From the NCBI GenBank assembly GCA_019747875.1, contig JAIEQI010000095.1, forward strand, positions 1-64,000: a stretch of 64,000 nucleotides of DNA, in the 5' to 3' direction. Of the stretch, positions 42,524 to 51,028 are shown in pieces (position 1 is the first letter of the stretch; each line of letters begins with the position of its first letter). Both the position numbers and the translations under genes were made by a program. The notes below the pieces were generated by a model. The model saw only the letters and a program-made list of their open reading frames with translations, made no database searches and was not told the origin of the DNA. The stretch is from Candidatus Obscuribacterales bacterium (GTDB lineage: Bacteria; Cyanobacteriota; Vampirovibrionia; Obscuribacterales; Obscuribacteraceae).

Positions 42524-44044
42524 TTACAGAGCTGCATAGGTGAAACCTTTGAAACGATCATGAAACTCTTCAAGGGACATAGTGAAGACTCCATCAATGG
42601 TATCAACGGCTAAATCATCTAGAACACGAGGGTTTCTCAAGGATATTGTTCTTGTCAGTGAATCATAACCAAGTATTGAATATTCCTGTCCTGGAGTAAT
42701 CCCGGATGAATTGGCAGGATCCTCGTAAGCATATGCAACTGCGGGCCATCCATTCTGAAATGCATTAGTCAAATTATTGTGCATCGAACTTTCTGAATTC
42801 AGAATTGCCGAACAATTAATGGTGCTATTGCCTGTTAGAATCTCCAGCGCCTGCCTTGTACTAGTACACAGAGAGGCACCATCTGCGGGCGATAAAGCGT
42901 TTGGATCAAATACCTTACCGAAAGCTTTTTCTAAAACAAGCCCCCAGGTTCCATGCCGGCCACCTTGGTTGTAGATGACCAACTCAGAAATCGTCGGACT
43001 TGAGACTTCTATGGGCTCTGCATGCCCAGGAAAACGCACCGTATAACCGTTTCCATCTGACTCAATCATCTGCTCGATGGCTGCGGGATTGGACTGAGCC
43101 AAGGATGCTAAAGCCGCCATAAAAGGACTATCGTTTCCGTACCGCTGAATGACCCCATCCGGAACAATGTTAGCTCGTCCATCACCATATAGGCGTGTAT
43201 TCCGGTCTTCGATAAGCCACCTGGAATGAACCAGTGACTCTGTGATCGCGTCAGACAGTTCTTTCATCCGTCCTTGACCATTAAAGTACCAAAGCACATC
43301 CATATCATCGCGACTTATGCCTTCAGTGCCATCGACATTGAGCGAAGACAACTGATCATAATAGACCTTGAGTATTTGCATCAATTGCGGATCGTCAGCG
43401 CCATAGAATGTGCTCGAGATGATGCTATCAATTTCATCCTTTGTTACGCGCTTATCGTCATTCTTGTCCAGCCATGGGAAGGCTTCCTCGAAGGCGTCAG
43501 GTATCTCGCGAAATGAAAAATAGGGCGTCCATTGCGGAAATTGAGGAATCATATCCCAAATGGATGGCGTATACGGAGGTTCCAATTTCAGGTCCCGATT
43601 GATTGGTGAAAAATCCCGTGCAGAGTTGTTCTCCTCAGTTGGCAAATCCCAGCCGATACGCACCGTCGGCGCCGGTTGAATGTGAAGATCACTCTGCAGA
43701 CGGCGCAACAACGCTTTCGTATCGATGGTCTTGTTCCTGTCGATTTGCTCTAATCTAGAAGGAGTTTCAAGGTCTTTCTCAATTCTGGAGGATTCCGCAA
43801 TCGCAGTTTTTGAGTCCTTGATCTTCTGCGAATCATTACCAAAATCGATGCTAATTTCTGGCAAAACATTCTTACCAGAAGATTTGGCGGAGTTGTCCTG
43901 CGTTCGCGATTCCGACATCTTCATTGACCCTGACTGAGAAAACAACGATAAGGCTTCGCTTAGCATGTTGTCTCCGGATATTAGAGCGCTTTTGTCTGAC
44001 GGCTTGTTAACGGTAGTTACTTTGTCGTGTTGTTCGAAACTCAT
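42524..44044 (-). CDS. EF-hand protein with calpain-fold domain lacking catalytic residues
   Basis: 506 residues from ATG 44044 (GGAG 8 nt before; a start at 44122 adds 26 residues). The N-terminal 160 residues are polar and disordered, with SEALSLF as in the 30892 protein. EF-hand loop 1 is DKNDDKRVTKDE at 193-204; a second, NVDGTEGISRDD, is at 236-247. From about 300 the sequence follows calpain: ALASLAQSNPAAIEQMI and a later YSILGYDS ... LRNPRV. The position of the catalytic Cys (normally GDC) is NDS with Ser306, and the catalytic His position (normally HAY) is EYS with Glu454; only Asn471 remains. It is probably an inactive, calcium-responsive pseudoprotease. Confidence 0.75.
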   Translation of the reverse strand: MSFEQHDKVTTVNKPSDKSALISGDNMLSEALSLFSQSGSMKMSESRTQDNSAKSSGKNVLPEISIDFGNDSQKIKDSKTAIAESSRIEKDLETPSRLEQIDRNKTIDTKALLRRLQSDLHIQPAPTVRIGWDLPTEENNSARDFSPINRDLKLEPPYTPSIWDMIPQFPQWTPYFSFREIPDAFEEAFPWLDKNDDKRVTKDEIDSIISSTFYGADDPQLMQILKVYYDQLSSLNVDGTEGISRDDMDVLWYFNGQGRMKELSDAITESLVHSRWLIEDRNTRLYGDGRANIVPDGVIQRYGNDSPFMAALASLAQSNPAAIEQMIESDGNGYTVRFPGHAEPIEVSSPTISELVIYNQGGRHGTWGLVLEKAFGKVFDPNALSPADGASLCTSTRQALEILTGNSTINCSAILNSESSMHNNLTNAFQNGWPAVAYAYEDPANSSGITPGQEYSILGYDSLTRTISLRNPRVLDDLAVDTIDGVFTMSLEEFHDRFKGFTYAAL

Positions 44045-44308
44045 TTTCCATTCTCCATACTTATTCAATTGATTGCGCGTAAGACTATTCTGCGAAGCAA
44101 ACCCTGCTCGCAAAAAATGCATTCGGTGTTCAGATATAAGATCGACCGGCTAGATGTTCAATTTGTGTAAATCAATTCGGTCAACTTCCATACTTATAAG
44201 CATAGAGTTGAATTGTGGGTGTTTGGTGGGAGTCAAGAATTCAAGCAAAGTATGGGCGCGCCTGGCGTCTCCCAGAGGCAGAACCATGACGAGACTACTG
44301 CTTCAGAA

Positions 44309-45073
44309 TCAGTCAGACAATTCGAGAACTCGCCATAAATACCACGAGGCAATGGATCTGTAAGGACTCCACTTTTCGGCTTTTTTGATCATCTCCAAAG
44401 GCTTCGGAAGATCAGCTAGCTTGTACACCCTAGCAAAGCCTTTTCGCACCCCATAATCAGTGACGGGCAAAACATCGGGGCGACCCATCCTAAAAATCAA
44501 AAGCATTTGCACCGACCAAGTTCCAATTCCTCGAACTTGTGTGAGAAGCGAAATGATTTCCTCATCGCTCATTTTCTCGAGGTGCTCGATGTCCGGCACC
44601 AGGCCGCTTTGAGTCTTCGCTGAGAGATCTTTGATTGCAGCGACCTTCGCCCGCGACAGCCCCGCAGCTCTTAGCTTCTCATCGTCTGTTTCCAAAATTT
44701 CCAAGGGTTTTGGAAATCGATCGCCATAGATCCCTTTGACTCGCCCCATAATCGTGGCAGCAGCTTTTCCAGTAAGCTGCTGGTAAACAATGGATTCGAG
44801 TAGCGATTCATAGCAACTATTCATGTGGTGAACTTCTAACCAGCAGTCACCAACAGCCTCAATCACCTTCGCTAGTTTCTTGTCCTGCGTCGAAATATGA
44901 CGACAAGCAAGCTTCGGGTCGAACGGCAATGCTGAGGTCGACTTCTTAACACGAACATCTGTAAGCGGACTGGCTGATTCTTTTTCATCAGCCTTGGAAA
45001 AGCGCCTCACAGCAGGAGATTTGGGTTTCGCCTTGCTGTCCTTCTTTGTTACTGTTTTCTTTGCTGGACTCAT
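44309..45073 (-). CDS. HhH-GPD DNA glycosylase (AlkA/3-methyladenine type)
   Basis: 254 residues with a Lys-rich, Ser-rich N-terminal tail (1-50) and an all-helical glycosylase domain. The helix-hairpin-helix reads VRGIGTWSVQMLLIF and is followed by VLPVTDYGVRKG with the catalytic Asp around residue 217. YQQLTGKAAATI is typical of DNA-3-methyladenine glycosylase II without the AlkA N-terminal domain. It removes alkylated purines from DNA. There is no Fe-S cluster loop after the domain, separating it from MutY and Nth. Confidence 0.9.
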   Translation of the reverse strand: MSPAKKTVTKKDSKAKPKSPAVRRFSKADEKESASPLTDVRVKKSTSALPFDPKLACRHISTQDKKLAKVIEAVGDCWLEVHHMNSCYESLLESIVYQQLTGKAAATIMGRVKGIYGDRFPKPLEILETDDEKLRAAGLSRAKVAAIKDLSAKTQSGLVPDIEHLEKMSDEEIISLLTQVRGIGTWSVQMLLIFRMGRPDVLPVTDYGVRKGFARVYKLADLPKPLEMIKKAEKWSPYRSIASWYLWRVLELSD

Positions 45074-45106
45074 TTATCAAATCTACTGGTTACAATTAAT
45101 ATCGTC

Positions 45107-45150
45107 GGGAGTTGAGAAGCAAGATAGCCTGCAAAACTCCAGGTCGTTGA
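45107..45150. repeat. Copy 3 of the GGAGTT...AACTCC hairpin element
   Basis: GGGAGTTGAGAAGC, GATAGCCTGC and AAAACTCCAGGTCGTT follow the same layout as 48951-48997: an outer GGAGTT/AACTCC inverted repeat with GATAGCC near the centre. It lies between the divergent AlkA-like gene and the secreted protein at 45183. Confidence 0.55.
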
Positions 45151-45182
45151 GTTAGGTACTGAGCTTAGCATTTGGGTCCGAA

Positions 45183-46082
45183 TTGCACAAATTTCTTTCT
45201 TTCGCCGCAACATTCATGATCCTATCAGCCCTGGCCACCCCGGGACTGGCATCGGACTGGGAGGAAGATGAAGGGGCTTCCAAAGCACCGGCAAGATCGA
45301 ATCCTCACAAAGTAACATCCCCGCCATCATTGCAGAACAGAAAATCTGTTGATCATGAAAGTGAAACAGGTAAAACAGCAAAAGGAGGCGGTCTGATTCT
45401 GCGCGGAAAAGTCGAGCATGCGCAAAAGCTACCGCCGTTACAGAGCGGGCTGCAAGCCGGAGCGAACTTTGATCCCAGCAGCCTCGGGAAAGCAAAATAT
45501 GAAAGCAAGTGGTTAAAGATTCCCAACTGGTTTGCGGGTACTTTCGCTTCAGACCGCACAACAATTACATTGATGCAAGATTATGCGACCGGACGCAAAA
45601 GCAGTCCCAATAAGACTGTTAGCTCTCAAGCTAGTGAACATTTTGGCTTTCAGCGTGATGCCGACGGCGATATATGGCATTTTTATGTTGAGTCCGGAAG
45701 CAGTAAAAGCACTCAACAGAATCACGAGACCTTCAATACTATTGACTGGTATGGTCCCGAACTAATTGCAGAGGATAAGCTTGTAATGCGGATTCTGGCA
45801 ACATCACTAATAGTGGATCGCAACACAGGAACAATCGTTGACTCTTATAGACGAGAAGATATCAAAACCTACCAGCCCTTAGAGCTACGTTCGTTAAAGG
45901 TGACCTATACCTCCAAGAGCTTCGATTCTCGCGGCCGCCCACGAGACTTGCAGGAGGGATACTCAATTTATCGGCAGGTGCTTCCGTTCACTCGCATAAA
46001 TGAGGCTGAAGGAAATGACTATAAATCGATGTTCCGCGATTATTTGGTGTCACACAAACTAGAGCATTTAGTCCCACGATAA
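45183..46082 (+). CDS. Secreted protein of unknown function
   Basis: 299 residues from TTG 45183, which gives a proper signal peptide (HKFLSFAATFMILSALATPGLAS); the ATG at 45216 would truncate it. After a basic polar linker, residues about 90-299 form a mostly beta region with many Tyr, Trp and Asp residues (WLKIPNWFAGTFASD, DIWHFYVESGSS, QEGYSIYRQVLPF). No catalytic motif or known family recognised. A terminator follows at 46110. Confidence 0.65.
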   Translation: MHKFLSFAATFMILSALATPGLASDWEEDEGASKAPARSNPHKVTSPPSLQNRKSVDHESETGKTAKGGGLILRGKVEHAQKLPPLQSGLQAGANFDPSSLGKAKYESKWLKIPNWFAGTFASDRTTITLMQDYATGRKSSPNKTVSSQASEHFGFQRDADGDIWHFYVESGSSKSTQQNHETFNTIDWYGPELIAEDKLVMRILATSLIVDRNTGTIVDSYRREDIKTYQPLELRSLKVTYTSKSFDSRGRPRDLQEGYSIYRQVLPFTRINEAEGNDYKSMFRDYLVSHKLEHLVPR

Positions 46083-46109
46083 CGGCTGCAAAAGAAGCAG
46101 AGTTAAGAG

Positions 46110-46137
46110 AAAGGGCGACGCATTGCGCCGCCCCTTT
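46110..46137. terminator. Terminator after the 45183 gene
   Basis: AAAGGGCGACGC - ATT - GCGCCGCCCCTTT (46110-46137) folds into a long GC stem flanked by A and T tracts, 28 bp after the stop. It resembles the hairpin at 34837-34862 in its AAAGGGCG...CGCCC...TTT arrangement. Confidence 0.75.
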
Positions 46138-46218
46138 GGAATTTCTGGTGCTAAAGGCTTTAGCCCCATATTTACTCAAGCTAGTTAAATAGTGTGCACA
46201 CCGTATCTGGTGCAGCGC

Positions 46219-47247
46219 CTATTGTACTTGCCTGTCGAATAGTTCTTTGTTGATTTTGGTTGATAACTGATCGAGTTCAGTAAACAGACGGCGCTGTTCG
46301 TCGAAACTCAGCCTGTTATTGGTAGAGCGCAATCTTTCTTCCAAAGCCGCAATTCGTGATTCTTCATTGAGCAAGCGATTGGCTTCGGTACGCGTCAATC
46401 TACCAGAGCTTATTCCAGCATTAATGCGCTGACGTAGCAATGACTGATGCTCGTCTATACGAGTGCTGACGTTGCGATGACGTCCAGAACGATCCCATCG
46501 AGCCGAGCGTGGACGGCTGGTCAAAGTGGTCAGACGTGTTGTGAGCGCATCCAGATCTGTGATCAGGGTTTGCGATTCACGATAGCTCAAACGACCGCCA
46601 GCTGTGAACTGGTTTTCTTGCTGAGCAATTCGGTTTAGTTCAGCACGCAATTGATTCGTTTCGCTCCAGTTGATTCGTCCCTGCACTGTCGCCTCAGTGA
46701 TTTGAGCATCTAGCTGAGCTTGTTTGGTATCGATGTCAGCCTGAAATGCTGCCATATTAGACAGGTATCCGGAATTGTCTCTTGAGTAACGACGGTACCA
46801 GGATCGTCCTTGCGGTAGCGGTGTTGTCGCTCCTGGAACTGGAATGGACGCCGTAGTGCTTGCGTTGGTTAGGTACGTATTCAAGCGCAGTGAGAAGTTA
46901 TTCAAATCATCAAGCAAAGTCTGTACTTCAAACCGGCTGTAATTTCCGTCAGCTAAATATTGCCCTTCCAAATTCGCAATTTGATCGAGATGAGCTTTCA
47001 AATCAGCTGCTTCTTGTGGTGTCAATTGCCCAGATGTAACTCCGGCTTGCATCTGGGTTTCCAACTGCGCTTGGCGCGTATTGATGTTGGTCTTAATGAT
47101 TCCTTGCTCTGATGCTGAAATTTCCCCGGTCCGGGTTCCTGCGCCAAGATAATTCCGCAAAAGGTCATCGAAATTAAGGCTGTAGCATGGAGCGACGGTT
47201 ACGAACGCGGAAATTACTAAGAGTACTGACTGCTTTCCTGACAACAT
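46219..47247 (-). CDS. Secreted helical repeat protein
   Basis: 342 residues with a signal peptide (LLVISAFVTVAPCYSL). Three copies of a helical block of about 85-100 residues follow, each with I-x-x-R-Q-A-Q-L, an ALTPQEA or LTRTEAN-type turn, IANLEGQYLADGNYSRFE or AALEERLRSTNNRLSFDE, and a closing D-L-x-x-L-x-x-R-L helix. The LADGNYSRFE turns look like degenerate calcium-loop or EF-hand-like connectors. No enzymatic motif. Copies differ enough to be old duplications. Confidence 0.65.
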   Translation of the reverse strand: MLSGKQSVLLVISAFVTVAPCYSLNFDDLLRNYLGAGTRTGEISASEQGIIKTNINTRQAQLETQMQAGVTSGQLTPQEAADLKAHLDQIANLEGQYLADGNYSRFEVQTLLDDLNNFSLRLNTYLTNASTTASIPVPGATTPLPQGRSWYRRYSRDNSGYLSNMAAFQADIDTKQAQLDAQITEATVQGRINWSETNQLRAELNRIAQQENQFTAGGRLSYRESQTLITDLDALTTRLTTLTSRPRSARWDRSGRHRNVSTRIDEHQSLLRQRINAGISSGRLTRTEANRLLNEESRIAALEERLRSTNNRLSFDEQRRLFTELDQLSTKINKELFDRQVQ

Positions 47248-47372
47248 ATGGATGAGTGTCCTTCATTATGGAAAAGAAATTAGAGAAGCGAACCCAGTTC
47301 GCCGATATTTTTTCAGTGGAATTGTAGTCTACACGGCTCAAAATTCCTGCAGAGTATAGTCTTATAGTTTCT

Positions 47373-47516
47373 ATGCTGGTTGCCATGAACAAAAAGCACC
47401 GTATTCAGTACTATGCTCCTGACTTCAGAACCATGCAAGAGTACATCCCGGAGCGCAGCGAAATAGATGCGAAGGGCAAACAGCTCTTTTCGAACGTCCG
47501 AAGGGTATTAAACTAA
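47373..47516 (+). CDS. Possible 47-residue small protein
   Basis: An ATG at 47373 (or 47385) opens a short frame ending TAA at 47514-47516. It is basic with Tyr-rich YYAPDFRTMQEYIPERSE. It sits in the gap between divergent genes, just before the 47564 gene. No clear ribosome-binding site, but the composition is protein-like. Unrecognised. Confidence 0.3.
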   Translation: MLVAMNKKHRIQYYAPDFRTMQEYIPERSEIDAKGKQLFSNVRRVLN

Positions 47517-47563
47517 TGTGTTATTGTTTTGAAAAGTTTGAATCTCACTTCGGAGTTTCCAAG

Positions 47564-48220
47564 ATGGACAAGAGCGAAACGCTTGCAAAGTTGCTAATCC
47601 TAACGTGTCTCCTGACATATTGTTTTCAAAGCCCTCAAGCTGTTTCATCCGCTCCTGCTGCGAAGGATTACACCAATGGCGTCCGGCTGGGAGGCTGGCT
47701 TGGAAACAATCCCCTGATAGTTCTTCCAGATCGCAGCGCCAATGCCGTGAAGATTGGTAACGCTTGGGGCGGCGTAAAACTGGTTGGCGTAGACGAGGCA
47801 GGTTCGACTTTCACCATCGATTATGGTGGCAAGCAACTGAAAGGAAACATCGATCCCGCCTGGCAAATTGCGGCACACCCAGATCTCACAAACTGGCTGA
47901 TTAGCTACATGAATGTGCTTGGAAAACGCATCGATGCACAAAATCCCGACACAACGCAGCAAGGCGTGATTCGCGTCTATGCCAACGGAAAAGCTCCATC
48001 TGGCTACATGAAGATTGAACAAGCAAATCCATTCGATTCGCTACCGGAATACATTGAGTCCGTCGATTTAAAAATCAAGATGAACCCACACCAGCCGACT
48101 GTTGTGGAATTTGCCTCGATGAAGATCACGCCGGCAGCATACGAGCGATTGAGCCACTCTCCTTATGAAAAGATGCTCAACAGCGCAAGCAGTGCCACCG
48201 GCAGCGGTAGCGCCAAGTAA
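47564..48220 (+). CDS. Secreted protein of unknown function
   Basis: 218 residues from ATG 47564 (CGGAG 8 nt before; a frame opens at 47516). Signal peptide KLLILTCLLTYCFQSPQAVSS. The mature part is beta-rich, with GVRLGGWLGNN, VKIGNAWGGVKLVGVDEAG and a C-terminal domain VDLKIKMNPHQPTVVEFAS. No catalytic motif. No family recognised. Confidence 0.6.
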   Translation: MDKSETLAKLLILTCLLTYCFQSPQAVSSAPAAKDYTNGVRLGGWLGNNPLIVLPDRSANAVKIGNAWGGVKLVGVDEAGSTFTIDYGGKQLKGNIDPAWQIAAHPDLTNWLISYMNVLGKRIDAQNPDTTQQGVIRVYANGKAPSGYMKIEQANPFDSLPEYIESVDLKIKMNPHQPTVVEFASMKITPAAYERLSHSPYEKMLNSASSATGSGSAK

Positions 48221-48369
48221 TCTCAACGAAAATCGAAGCCGGCAGTAGGTGCTTTGAGCATCGAATTGCATGAACGGATGCCCATGCAATTCCGGAACGG
48301 ACTCTCAGCAAGCTCAGATCTTCGCGGTCTTCTACAAAAAAAATCAGTGGCACTAAAGTGCAAACTTGA

Positions 48370-48720
48370 TTAGCTGAAATAAACGCCCACGGCGCCTGTA
48401 ACTCGTCGAAGCAAACGAACGGAATCAACTTCCATTTCTTGCCCGTACTCGAGTTCTTCTTGCCCTCGAAGTTTCAGCAAATCGATTAACGCTTTCTTCT
48501 CAGCGTTTGAAAGCTCGATGCGCTTATGATGGTGATCGGCTGCGACCCGCATCAATTCGCCAGTGCTCATGTTGTTATCAAATACGGCCACTATCATCAT
48601 ATCTCCACACTCTCTCAGCAGTCGTACCATTTCATTATGGAGCTCAGGTCGAAACTCGACAAGCTCCAAACTGGGATTTCCACGATGCTTTTCCGATGGC
48701 TCCATGGTGAAATCCACCAT
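48370..48720 (-). CDS. Small cytoplasmic protein of unknown function
   Basis: 116 residues from ATG 48720 (TTG 48729 and ATG 48705 are alternatives). Mixed alpha/beta: ELVEFRPELHNEMVRLLREC, MMIVAVFDNN, a His-rich turn DHHHKRIELS, then an acidic helix ELEYGQEMEVDSVRLL. It could be a small regulator. The gap before it (48221-48369) holds a decayed copy of the GCCGGC repeat near 48236. Confidence 0.5.
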   Translation of the reverse strand: MVDFTMEPSEKHRGNPSLELVEFRPELHNEMVRLLRECGDMMIVAVFDNNMSTGELMRVAADHHHKRIELSNAEKKALIDLLKLRGQEELEYGQEMEVDSVRLLRRVTGAVGVYFS

Positions 48721-48839
48721 AAGATTCAAAGAAGCTCAGCCCATGAGGAGAAACAAGCGCTCCAGTTTCGCTTCCTTGCTGAGACCCGCCTAATCTGCCT
48801 TCCCGAAGGGCGCTGTGCAATCAAGTCTATAGAAAAGAG

Positions 48840-48868
48840 AGGAGGCAGGTTTTTCAACCCGCCCCTCC
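48840..48868 (-). terminator. Terminator-like hairpin after the 49014 gene
   Basis: On the minus strand GGAGGGGCGGGTT - GAAAA - ACCTGCCTCC is followed by TCTCTTTTC. It lies about 150 bp after the stop of the 49014-49829 gene with a palindromic repeat pair in between. Confidence 0.55.
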
Positions 48869-48903
48869 AAGAGTCCCCCAGTGATAACTTTTTACAACCT
48901 TTG

Positions 48904-48997
48904 TGGCAGAGGGCGCATGCAATGCGCTACCAGAGCATTTTAACTAGTACAGGAGTTGAGAGGGGCGATAGCCCAGCGAAACTCCAGAGCGTTAGTA
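48904..48997. repeat. Two adjacent dispersed hairpin elements (copy 2)
   Basis: 48904-48945 has GGGCGCATGCAATGCGC followed by AGAGCATTTTAACT; 48951-48997 has GGAGTT ... GGGGCGATAGCCC ... AACTCCAGAGCGTT. Both end in a phrase like that of copy 1 (GGAGCGTTTTAACT at 11750-11763), so they look like two members of one family in tandem. Confidence 0.6.
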
Positions 48998-49013
48998 TTG
49001 AATCAGAAGACGG

Positions 49014-49829
49014 TTAGGATACGGCCTCCCTCTCGGGCATATCTTGCGACTGCTGATCGCGAACAACTTGTGCCTTAGTATCGTCAATCAGTCTCTGAAA
49101 AAGATTCATGCAGATTACTTCCAGCCTTGAGCTGGTCAGCGGAGCACCGCCATCAGTTTCCCAGATGACCGTACCGTTGACTAATCTGGTGCAGATTTTG
49201 AACGCTGGAAGGAATTTTTCTTCCTGCTTACTCAAACCAATTACTCGTGCAACTGGTATCACGTAAAACTGAATGCCGTTCTTGTCGCCGCGCATAACAA
49301 GACTGTGCGAGTTTGTCGACAGACGCGCACGATAGTAAGATAAGGTTTCCTCAGCTTGGCGCAACTTATTGAATTTGACGATTTCAGTAACCGTCTGCGG
49401 ATTGGTCGCCGCAACATGCAACGGACCAAATCCCAGTGCGTTGTTCAACTCATAAGAGTATGCTTTGATCACTTCGTAGACATGATCGATCATTGCGGTC
49501 ATTGAAGAATTGCAGAGAAGCTCCTCTTGTTTTTGGCGGCGCCGTTGATTTTTCTGATCCTCGATGAAGTCCAGCGAATCACTGGCCATGCGTGATAGAA
49601 AGCGGCTACGGCTGTCGCTGAGCTTTGTTTTATACATAACCAAGATTTGATCATTGATCAATGCTTGGTGCTCGCTGTCATCGCAAAGAATCTCATAAGA
49701 CGCCTTGTCGATGTTCTTCTTAAATCCAGCGTTGTTGCCCCACTTCTTATCGAAGAACGGCTCTTTGGTTGCGTTAACAGTATGATTTCCGGCAATTGCC
49801 CGAATGTTAGTAAGCAATGCTCTTAGCAT
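49014..49829 (-). CDS. Stand-alone protein sharing the input domain of the adjacent histidine kinase
   Basis: 271 residues from ATG 49829 (GAGGG upstream). No signal peptide or membrane helix. Residues about 107-252 align by eye with residues about 125-268 of the histidine kinase at 51029-52564: MIDHVYEVIKAYSYELNN against RMFDLISHFSNDYNN, a common TVTE/DVTE, YRARLST against RWRASTLS, QFYVIPVARVIGL against EIFLVPASDVMML, and a final strand-helix VIWETDGGAPLTSSRLEVI against HIWTYDGLPIAAEELRLL. The N-terminal 100 residues are separate. Unknown function; probably part of the same signalling unit. Confidence 0.7.
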   Translation of the reverse strand: MLRALLTNIRAIAGNHTVNATKEPFFDKKWGNNAGFKKNIDKASYEILCDDSEHQALINDQILVMYKTKLSDSRSRFLSRMASDSLDFIEDQKNQRRRQKQEELLCNSSMTAMIDHVYEVIKAYSYELNNALGFGPLHVAATNPQTVTEIVKFNKLRQAEETLSYYRARLSTNSHSLVMRGDKNGIQFYVIPVARVIGLSKQEEKFLPAFKICTRLVNGTVIWETDGGAPLTSSRLEVICMNLFQRLIDDTKAQVVRDQQSQDMPEREAVS

Positions 49830-50460
49830 TACGCCAGCCCTCACGTGCAAAATGGATACGTTAGATGAGCCCTATTCATCTAATCCCGCAACGCAGTGGA
49901 GGAAAAATTTGGAGTGAACTTTCTAGTAATAACTGTCTGCGGGATAATAAAATGATACCGCGCTAATAGGCTTGTGTAAATTAGCAAAATCGCGTACAAA
50001 GTTCGCCAATTGCCGCTCTGAGCCTGCCATCCAAAAGTTGCCAAGAGCAGATAAGTAGGGCATTTCGAGCTATCAGTCACTGAACAAACTTAAATACCGT
50101 TAATGAGCGTTTGAGAAAAAGGCACCAGGGTAAATCGCCGTCGCATGGAGCTTTGCGAGCTAGTGTGTTAAGAGATAAGAGCACGACCAGATTCTTCTAA
50201 GCACTGCATGCGATACCAAAGTTTTGAAACAACAGCAGCTCGGTACAGGACAAAAGGCTGCTCTAGTAGTCCACGGTATCGCTTCGGCAGATTATCTGAC
50301 CATGACTTCGCGGCGCCTGTTTATAGTAAGAACAGAACAGACGCGGCAAATTCACCATAGATCCACCTCGACAGGAGGACAGTCCGAGCCTGAGAGAAAC
50401 GCAGCCGACATTCACATCGTAAGATTTCGATACCACAAGCTTTCCAGACGAAGCAAACAC
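49830..50460. other. Intergenic stretch without supported genes
   Basis: About 630 bp between the 49829 start and the terminator at 50461. Short frames exist on both strands (for example 49880-50080 minus and 50224-50478 plus), but they lack ribosome-binding sites and protein-like composition. No tRNA, no repeat copy and no clear promoter were seen. A small RNA is possible but not supported. Confidence 0.4.
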
Positions 50461-50493
50461 AAAAACTCGTGGCACTAGGTTTAGTACCACGAG
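50461..50493 (-). terminator. Strong intrinsic terminator of the 50536-50946 gene
   Basis: CTCGTGG (50466-50472) and CCACGAG (50487-50493) are the base of a 12-bp stem that continues through TACTA/TAGTG with one G-U pair and a 4-nt loop; the minus strand then has TTTTT. It lies 43 bp after the stop. Confidence 0.88.
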
Positions 50494-50535
50494 CTTAGTT
50501 TTGGGGAGAGTGGGAGAGAAACGGAAAAACTTGCT

Positions 50536-50946
50536 TTACTTTTTGTTTGTGTTGTCGGCCGCCGCATTAACGCGACCCATCTGATAAACAATATTCATTT
50601 GCTTCATTGCATACTGAAGGCTAGAACCGAATTCACTGAATTCTTCAGCAGAACCGCTCATAGCACCACCAAACGCCTTCCAGTCACGTTTAACTTTGTC
50701 GACCTGCCCGTTTGATTCAGTGAAGCTGATGGAAACATCCGGCAGACCGAGGCTCTTTGCTTCCGCCTGGGCAGCCAAAATACCATCTTTCATTACCGAG
50801 CTATCGCGGTTATCTTGCGCGTACTCATAGAGTTCATGAATCGCCTTGCGGAGACCTTCGTCATCCTTGCTGCGGAAGTCACCTTCGTCTGTCTTGAAGT
50901 TATCAACTGCGTTGACTACATTCTTGATCGCATCTGCTCTGTCCAT
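50536..50946 (-). CDS. Small helical cytoplasmic protein
   Basis: 136 residues from ATG 50946 (GGGAAGAG upstream). Acidic and helical, with EGLRKAIHELYEYAQ and a strand-like VSISFTESNGQ before a terminal helix EFGSSLQYAMKQMNIVYQM. The shape suggests a helical-bundle secretion or signalling accessory protein, but nothing specific is recognised. It follows the histidine kinase after 82 bp on the same strand and has its own terminator. Confidence 0.65.
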   Translation of the reverse strand: MDRADAIKNVVNAVDNFKTDEGDFRSKDDEGLRKAIHELYEYAQDNRDSSVMKDGILAAQAEAKSLGLPDVSISFTESNGQVDKVKRDWKAFGGAMSGSAEEFSEFGSSLQYAMKQMNIVYQMGRVNAAADNTNKK

Positions 50947-51028
50947 TATCTCTTCCCTCGTTTCGCTCACCCGATGAACAGATATTAGAGGGCAAATCTG
51001 AAAATCATCTGAGAGTCCTGAGAAATTT

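Noticed and set aside
50224..50478. 84-residue plus-strand frame with His/Arg/Ser-rich sequence
   Set aside because: It runs into the terminator of the opposite gene and shows no start signals.
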